Of a stretch of 64,000 nt of DNA, positions 58,295-64,000 are shown one piece after another. The stretch is from contig JAJFPB010000008.1 in NCBI GenBank assembly GCA_020881915.1, positions 2,604,001 to 2,668,000 on the forward strand, read 5' to 3'. The DNA comes from Paramyrothecium sp. XJ0827 (Eukaryota > Ascomycota > Sordariomycetes > Hypocreales > Stachybotryaceae). The notes under the pieces are model-generated. The model was given only the letters and a program-made list of their open reading frames with translations, ran no database searches and had not been told where the DNA came from. Numbering within the stretch: the first letter of the stretch is position 1; each line of letters begins with the position of its first letter. The translations under genes were made by a program, and so were the position numbers.

Positions 58295-58690
58295 GTTGAG
58301 GGTCCTGGGGGGAGGAGTCAACAGAGACAACACAGCGTGACATGAACTTGGAAGAAGGAAGTGGATGTTCTAGAAGCGATATGTGCCGGAAGCAGGACCG
58401 TTACCCTGCGATGAGGGCAGGGACAGCCATCCATCTTTATATACAACATTGTTCGAACCCCGCGAACAAACGAACCCACTTGCTTGGCAGAGCCGGTGCG
58501 TCATTTTCTCGTGCCATGGCGATAAACAGGTGCACGATGGCCTCCGTGCCGCCCATCTCCATTCGACCGTGAGCAAGTAAGATGGCCGGGGGGGGGCCTT
58601 GCCATCGCTCCCGGACCGGGCTGTCTGGGGATGAAGCTGGTTCGGGTAGCCAAGATGCGCCGCTGGCAGAAAAGCGGGGAGGCTTATCCG

Positions 58691-58706
58691 CTGGGTTAGG
58701 GTTGGG
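58691..58706 (+). repeat. telomere-like 16-mer, copy 1
   Basis: Reads CTGGGTTAGGGTTGGG. It contains one TTAGGG hexamer and the telobox word TTAGGGTT. An identical copy lies 530 bp downstream. Confidence 0.6.
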
Positions 58707-59220
58707 TAAGGGCAGTTCCAGTTTCGTCGAGCCAGAAGGACGTGGGTAAAAAGACCGAAGTGCGACGGGCAGCGTTGAGGACTTGGGAGAATGCGGTCTG
58801 CGAAACAAGCTGTGGGGACGTGACGAAGCCTTCCAAGCCTTCCGAGTCGCTAGTGTGTTGCGTTTGCCTCGAGCCACCAAGCCTCTTTAGGAAGCCAAGA
58901 TGTGCCGTCGTCTTGGTATTCAGGTGCCTTGACTAGCCCGGCGCTGTTATCATGGGCCCGCGTCTTTTCCATTGGTAATGGGCTTATCCTCTGCCCGCCC
59001 TTCCCCTCACACGCATGGGGTTTCACCACGTATTCTCCTCGGGCTTACTCTTGGGAGCCCCTCCTCTGCTCTCTGCTACGGAGTAAGGTTAACAGGAAGC
59101 TGTTGGCTTGGCGTGCCGTAATGAGAATGGCGCAACTCCCAAGGCCCCCCCGGTCCTGTGCCCATGTCTAATCACTGCGTGCCAAGCGGGCGGTTAGATC
59201 CAGAATCTGAGACTGAGACA

Positions 59221-59236
59221 CTGGGTTAGGGTTGGG
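59221..59236 (+). repeat. telomere-like 16-mer, copy 2
   Basis: Identical to 58691-58706. Flanking bases differ, so this is not a long duplication. Confidence 0.6.
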
Positions 59237-61835
59237 CTTTTCCGAGGTACGAAAGGTTTTCGTATCCCTCCCTTTCCCCTCCCTAGTGTCTTGGGTTATG
59301 CATCGAATGATGCTGGCTGCAGGATCCAAGCATTCGCTCAAGCATCACAGTGTGTTTTGTCGTCTGCGTAACGCAGATGGGCATTTCGTAGAGTGGTCGG
59401 TCGCCTAGTCATGAGTGGCCCGGCCATCGCCCTTCCCCGGGTTTTGTTGAGTCGGGGGAAACCAGAACACGGCGCCGTACCCAGTCGGACCCCCCGGAAC
59501 CCACGATACCCTCCCTGCACAGCGGCTAGTGGCGGCATCCGGAGGTTCCGCAAGCAACGCAACAAGCATGGCTCGTATGCATCTTTTAGTTTCCAGAATG
59601 TTCGCCCGAGCTCCTAGACTATTACACCATTCAGGAAGGAGGTGTTGGCCTGCAGCTGAAGGGATAAATTAAGCTACGGCGCCCGGTGCTTGTTGAGAGC
59701 GCCGACGTTGTGCTCCCTTCCCCTCCCTCTCCTAGGCCCGGGGTGAGGGGCCCGCATCTTGACTCGTGACGTAACGGACTCAACCGATCTGGAGGGGTTG
59801 TGTCGTGCGCAGGGAACTTAAAATGAACCTCTCTCCATAGGTTTCCCCTCAGCCGAGCGTGGGGTTTGAAGCCCTGGGGGCCTGGCGTCCACACTTTTTT
59901 ATCTCCATGATAAGATAGAATTATGATAAGACCCAATTGTAGTGGTTTAGTGGTGTCTGGTATACATGTTTTCATTATCATGATATGCTCAGTGCAGTGG
60001 ATCACCACTCCATGTTCAAATCCACAACTCCGAGCCCAAGACACTGTCTCACGAGAGTGGCGTAGCAAAAACAAGCCCAGTGTCAAGCTCTCAAGTCCCC
60101 ACATCAATCTCATGGCATCATTACCTTTATCTCCAGCAAGATCCATCCATGAGGCTGCAGCAGAAGCCATAAAGAATGCAACCGAAAAGCTTCTGAGCAC
60201 AGGAACCCACCACGACCCCAGCCAGAGGAGTTGGCACCACCTGCAACAATGCGGTGAGGTTTCCTTGCTCTTTGTCAGTCCCGCTGCCACAGATTCCGGG
60301 AAATCTCCTTGATTGTCGCGTGCCCAACGAGCCATAGCTGACATGGATATGGTCCAATGATAGTGGCGTGGGAAGCCAAGACACTTGGGGTGGCCAAGAC
60401 ACCCATAGCAGGCACCGGTCGACACCTTCAATTTAGCTACATACGATGCCACAAAGGTACCTTTGCGTGCACAGAGATTTACTAGGAACCAGAGGTATGT
60501 GGGGGTCGGCCAAGACGCTATTGGGTCCGCTACGAGCACGCAAGGATAATTGTGCAGCAGAATCGCTCGGCACACTACCACGGGAAAGCAATCTCGTGCT
60601 CAAATCAACGGCTGTGAGACGTCCAAATCGCCAAGCTGTGCTACCGCGCGAGTGAAACTTTTTCAGAATCGGTCACTGCATTACGAACCCGAGGCTTGCG
60701 TTTCTGCACCCACCATCCATCACTGCATCCCCGTTCCCCCTTCTCCGAAGCCCCCCCTTCGTCCAGCAGGTTGACGTGTTGCGCCGCAAGTGCGTATTGG
60801 CAAGCTCGTGCAGTGGCACTAGTCGAGGAATTCTCGACGATGATTTGGCATTCATCGTGCATGGTTTTTTGCCACGACTATGCCACCAGTGAGGACCAAA
60901 CGAGGAGACCGGGAGCGGGCATTTCTCTTCGCTCCGTGTCGATGCGTTGCAGGCAAGCCAACCATCTTTCACCTGTTCAGTTCCTGTCATCGCCCAGCTC
61001 ACTAGGTTTCGGAATACCCGGATGATACCTGCTTCCAAGTGTCAAGACTCCAGTCCGTTGCATTCCCATGGTTTCGCGCAATCCCAAGGTTTTGTTTCAT
61101 CAGCTCAATGGAAGAGAGTTGTCACACGACGAACCAACGGTCTGGATGAATGAACCCATGGATTCATAAGTACCTGATAAGTCAGTATGCAAGTCCCGGG
61201 TCAACGTCAACGCCAAGCAACAGGATGTTGAACGCGGTCAGTCTTACTCCCGAGATAACCGGACATTTCTAAACCCGCGCAGGAAAGCGGAAGATAATGC
61301 GGAGTACTGTGGCTTGGCCTGTATCGACAGTTCACACATCACACGCACGTTGAGCAAATAGACAAATGATGCTCGGAAAGATGTGCATTTGTTGGAACAC
61401 AGGAAAAGCCTGGTCATATGATTATTTATATGACCGTTGAACTGTAGAAAGGGATGCACTGCCTCTGTAGAATCGAATACATCACCAGTAGTTGGCCGCA
61501 GATGTGCTGGAGGTTAGACCCGCAAGATGCGTGATAGAAAGCTTGGCCATTTCCTTGCAGAGAATCACTCGCGTGACCTTGTTCTTTTTGCACTAGCCTG
61601 TCGGCTTCGCTTGACTTTCTAGGCAGGACAAGCCATGGGCTTTTCAGGTGCAGCTGACGTCGTCCAGGACTGGTCGGAGGTGCTGCAGGAGACGTGGGTG
61701 TAGGCTACTCATTGGGCGCCGCCAACGCAACACTCGACGGCACGGATCCCTCGGGAACGGTTTCCTTCCCGTCGGAGCCAGCACTTCCATTTTTTTAGTC
61801 AAGTACATCCCATGTATTCTTACATAGGACCTTAC

Positions 61836-63072
61836 TTACAGCGTATTGCCGGCGGTGGAGGGATTTGAGTGAGCGCTTCACTAACAGGGATCACGAGTGG
61901 AACATCCACCCCCGAAAGAACATCGAACCAGTCGGCGCGCTAAAAGTCCGGGGCCGGCGAGCTATCGAAGATGTTCGTTTCGCATGGATGACCGAGAGCA
62001 GCTTCGCATTGGGCTCCATTGCCGGCCGTGGTGAAGAAGAGGTCGTTGTCCAGATCGTCGCCGGCCACCAAAGCGACATCCTTGAAAGCGCAGCCTTCAA
62101 ACAGGCCCTTGGCCTCGCTGCCACCCTCGAGCGCATGGCCAGGATTTTCCTCCCAGACAGTGTTCACGGCATGGAACACTGTACCGCCGCCCAGCGAGGG
62201 GCCGCGACCGGACATCTTGGAGACGTAGTTGTCTAGTCTGCATCAGTACATGGGTCGGGACAGTTCCGTGGTTGAACTTATTCAGAAATGAGCACAAGCA
62301 TACTCGCAAAAGTGATTTGGTCGTCCTCGCCCACTAACAAGAAGCCCCAGTAGTGGTGCCCTTTGCATGTGGCCGACCAGGAGGTTTCGCCGTCGAACCA
62401 CATGTTGGACCACGTTTGTCGGGTATTGTCAGAGAAGCCCGTCACAATGTGCTGTCGTCCAGCGGGAGAGATCTGTGACGCGTCAGTCTTTGCGTGCTTC
62501 CGGCGACGATTGACTCGCGGTCAGAGGACAAACCCGGACATGGTCTTTACAGACCAGATCGGAACCACACAGGATCAAGGCATCGCCGCCCCAGACATAC
62601 TGAGGGTTAAGGTTGGTGATGTGTATATTCTGCACGATGATGTACTCAACGTCTTGGAAGTGCAGGCCCTTGCAACTAATGGCTGCGTTGGTGTCCTCGC
62701 CGACCAATGTCTTGTTCGAGCTGATGCGAATCGGGTTCGTGCCGGACACGTCGTTGACCTCGACAGGAGGATTATCGCCGCACCAGTTAGGTCCGTCCAG
62801 GGCTAACTAACAGCCATAACCCGTGCCCCAAGGTGCGCAGCCAGTCTCGGTTTTCTCGCCCTCTGAAATGGCGAACTCGAATGTCTTGTCAATGACAATG
62901 ACACCCGGCTCGGCGCTGGTGAGAAGGTCCAAAAGCTCATCATTGGTCTGAGGGCGCCATACCGGAGCATCACCGCCGCCGTCAGATCCTTGGCGAAACC
63001 GAAGGGTTGGCTGATGACCTAAGCGGTCGTCAGAGCAATAGTCGCGGCTAGCGCAAATTGAATGGTTTTCAT
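61836..63072 (-). pseudogene. pectin lyase (polysaccharide lyase family 1), dead
   Basis: Family text is easily followed on the minus strand: signal peptide MKTIQFALAATIALTTA, QPFGFAK, then (other frame) GGGDAPVWRPQTNDELLDLL, GVIVIDKTFEF, TETGCAPWGTGYGC, NKTLVGEDTNAAISCKGL, NIHITNLNPQYVWGGDA, after a likely intron GRQHIVTGFSDN and CKGHHYWGF, after a second intron VSKMSGRGPSLGGGTVFHAVN and a C-terminus near PSTAGNTL (TAA at 61836). It is broken by TAG at 63019-63021, 62807-62809 and 61940-61942, by a one-base shift near 62,990 and by another near the 3' end. The stop at 62807 sits where relatives have Gln (CQLAI), so CAG became TAG. The intact enzyme would cleave esterified pectin outside the cell. 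Confidence 0.85.
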
Positions 63073-64000
63073 GGTGAAAAGGGGCAAGTAAGGGGCAAGT
63101 GTGAACGAAGAAACAATGGAGAAATGAATGGACGGGGTTGTTGATACGAGGACCGCGTACTTTGACAGCTTTCGATATATGTTTATAGCTTTAACGATTG
63201 CGCGGTTGACATGCTTGGTTGTGCTGTCTACCCTTTTCCCATGGTCCCTGTAATCTCCAACCCGCCATTCCCCACTGTCGAGGGAGGGCTGATATGATCT
63301 AGTTGTCCCCTTTACTACTGGCTTGTACATAACAAGAAGCAATATAGAGGGCATTTCGCAGCTAAGTGGGCATTATTGCCTTTGCAAACTTCAACAGCAG
63401 CTGTCCCTGCTGGTAACTCCTCAACGCTCATGACCTCATGATTTAATTGAGCTCACCATTGGACTCTCACGATCATCACGAAGATCGTCGAACAGGGAGA
63501 TCATCGGCATACCTGAAACGATCCCCTGGTCGACGAATCAAGGATTGATGTCCAATCCGCAAGGCATTCGACGAACTGAGCAACTCATTCGCATCATTCA
63601 ATGTATTGCCAAACCTTAAGGTCCTAGATCACTTATCATGAAGCCGTCTTTACGTGATGAGTGGTGCGCTTGGCCATCTCCTCAAGGACCTCCCAGGTCA
63701 TCCTTCGCCTAAAACTGCAACTACAAAGGCTCTCACAACGCAACACGAAACAAGCGATAGTATCATCATTCTACCACTTCAATTTCAGGTGAGTGAAAAA
63801 GACAACAAGAAAGAGTAGATCGTAGGAAAATCAGTAACCTCCGGGTTAGGGCACTAGGCAGCGTGACCTACCCTGTAGCTTTCAACAACGGCGACCGTTC
63901 TGCGTCCGGTCTTGCTCTACACCAAAAGACATGGCAACTGCGTACGAACACATTTGATTCTCTACAGACTGTCTTGATTTATGAATCGAGCCTTGGAGTC
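63073..64000. other. intergenic, nothing recognised
   Basis: Former upstream region of the dead pectin lyase and sequence to the window end. No frame with coding character is seen on either strand. Confidence 0.5.

Larger units (their letters stand above)
58295..61835. other. 3.5 kb gene-poor region upstream of the ENA gene
   Basis: No gene can be supported. The longest frame (59,631-60,581, minus) has no codon bias or family likeness. A stretch at 59,943-60,023 has A-box- and B-box-like pol III promoter words but no tRNA fold. Two copies of a 16-bp telomere-like word are listed separately. The ENA promoter should lie in the first several hundred bases. Confidence 0.5.

Noticed and set aside
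59943..60023. A possible tRNA or tRNA-derived SINE: A-box-like TGGTTTAGTGG and B-box-like GTTCAAATC
   Set aside because: The bases around the boxes do not form acceptor, D or T stems on either strand. The two words alone are too weak. A covariance-model search would settle it.
59631..60581. A 316-codon minus-strand frame
   Set aside because: No codon bias, many Trp, Cys and His in a scattered pattern, no domain, and the start is not at a plausible ATG context. Treated as chance.

Overview
The window is nuclear DNA of a filamentous ascomycete, most likely a plant-associated Sordariomycete. The evidence is genes split by 47-83 bp introns with GT(GC)-AG ends and CTRAY-type branch points, a Zn2Cys6 activator, a Clr5-domain protein, a 2EXR-type protein, a HET-domain protein, a PNP-NACHT-ankyrin receptor, a fungal BMT6 rRNA methyltransferase, an ENA-type sodium ATPase and a decayed pectin lyase. 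I rebuilt gene models by hand from splice signals and reading frame. Every model given with exon coordinates closes in frame. The genus cannot be fixed from the sequence alone.

Layout. 1-1,765: the 3' end of an NmrA-like reductase gene and a small secreted protein with a GPI-type tail. 1,766-13,323: 11.5 kb with no intact gene that I can support, though not AT-rich, holding at least one clearly decayed coding block (8,537-8,971). 13,324-19,796: a short Clr5-domain protein, an allantoate-permease-type MFS transporter, an unknown proline-rich protein and a small unknown gene. 19,797-34,298: a tight block of seven catabolic-looking genes (flavin monooxygenase, aldo/keto reductase, zinc polyol-type dehydrogenase, HpcH/HpaI aldolase, Zn2Cys6 activator, Aro8-type aminotransferase, type-B carboxylesterase). 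34,551-43,458: a PNP-NACHT-ankyrin receptor, BMT6, a broken C2H2 zinc-finger gene and a 2EXR-type protein. 44,122-54,660: arylsulfotransferase-like, CMT1/CAP59-type glycosyltransferase, HET protein, an LPMO-like secreted protein with two C-terminal cysteine modules, and a Nudix-type protein. 54,841-58,294: ENA-type P-ATPase. 58,295-64,000: gene-poor, with a dead pectin lyase.

The most interesting signal is regulatory. The three intergenic regions upstream of the dehydrogenase, between aldolase and activator, and between aminotransferase and esterase hold seven copies of the inverted triplet CGG-N8-CCG (two, two and three copies) in about 1.8 kb; under half a copy would be expected by chance. 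I scanned the 1.0 kb divergent FMO/AKR promoter by eye and found none. This points to a regulon controlled by the embedded Zn2Cys6 protein, covering five genes. Inferred chemistry: the esterase frees a substrate, the aminotransferase makes a 2-oxo acid, the aldolase cleaves it, and the dehydrogenase handles an alcohol or aldehyde product. The substrate is unknown.

Two genes here belong to families of fungal non-self recognition (PNP-NACHT-ANK, HET). Three decayed genes carry stop codons explicable by C-to-T change; in the pectin lyase and zinc-finger genes all four stops fit CpA-to-TpA mutation, a RIP-like pattern, alongside frameshifts that RIP does not explain.
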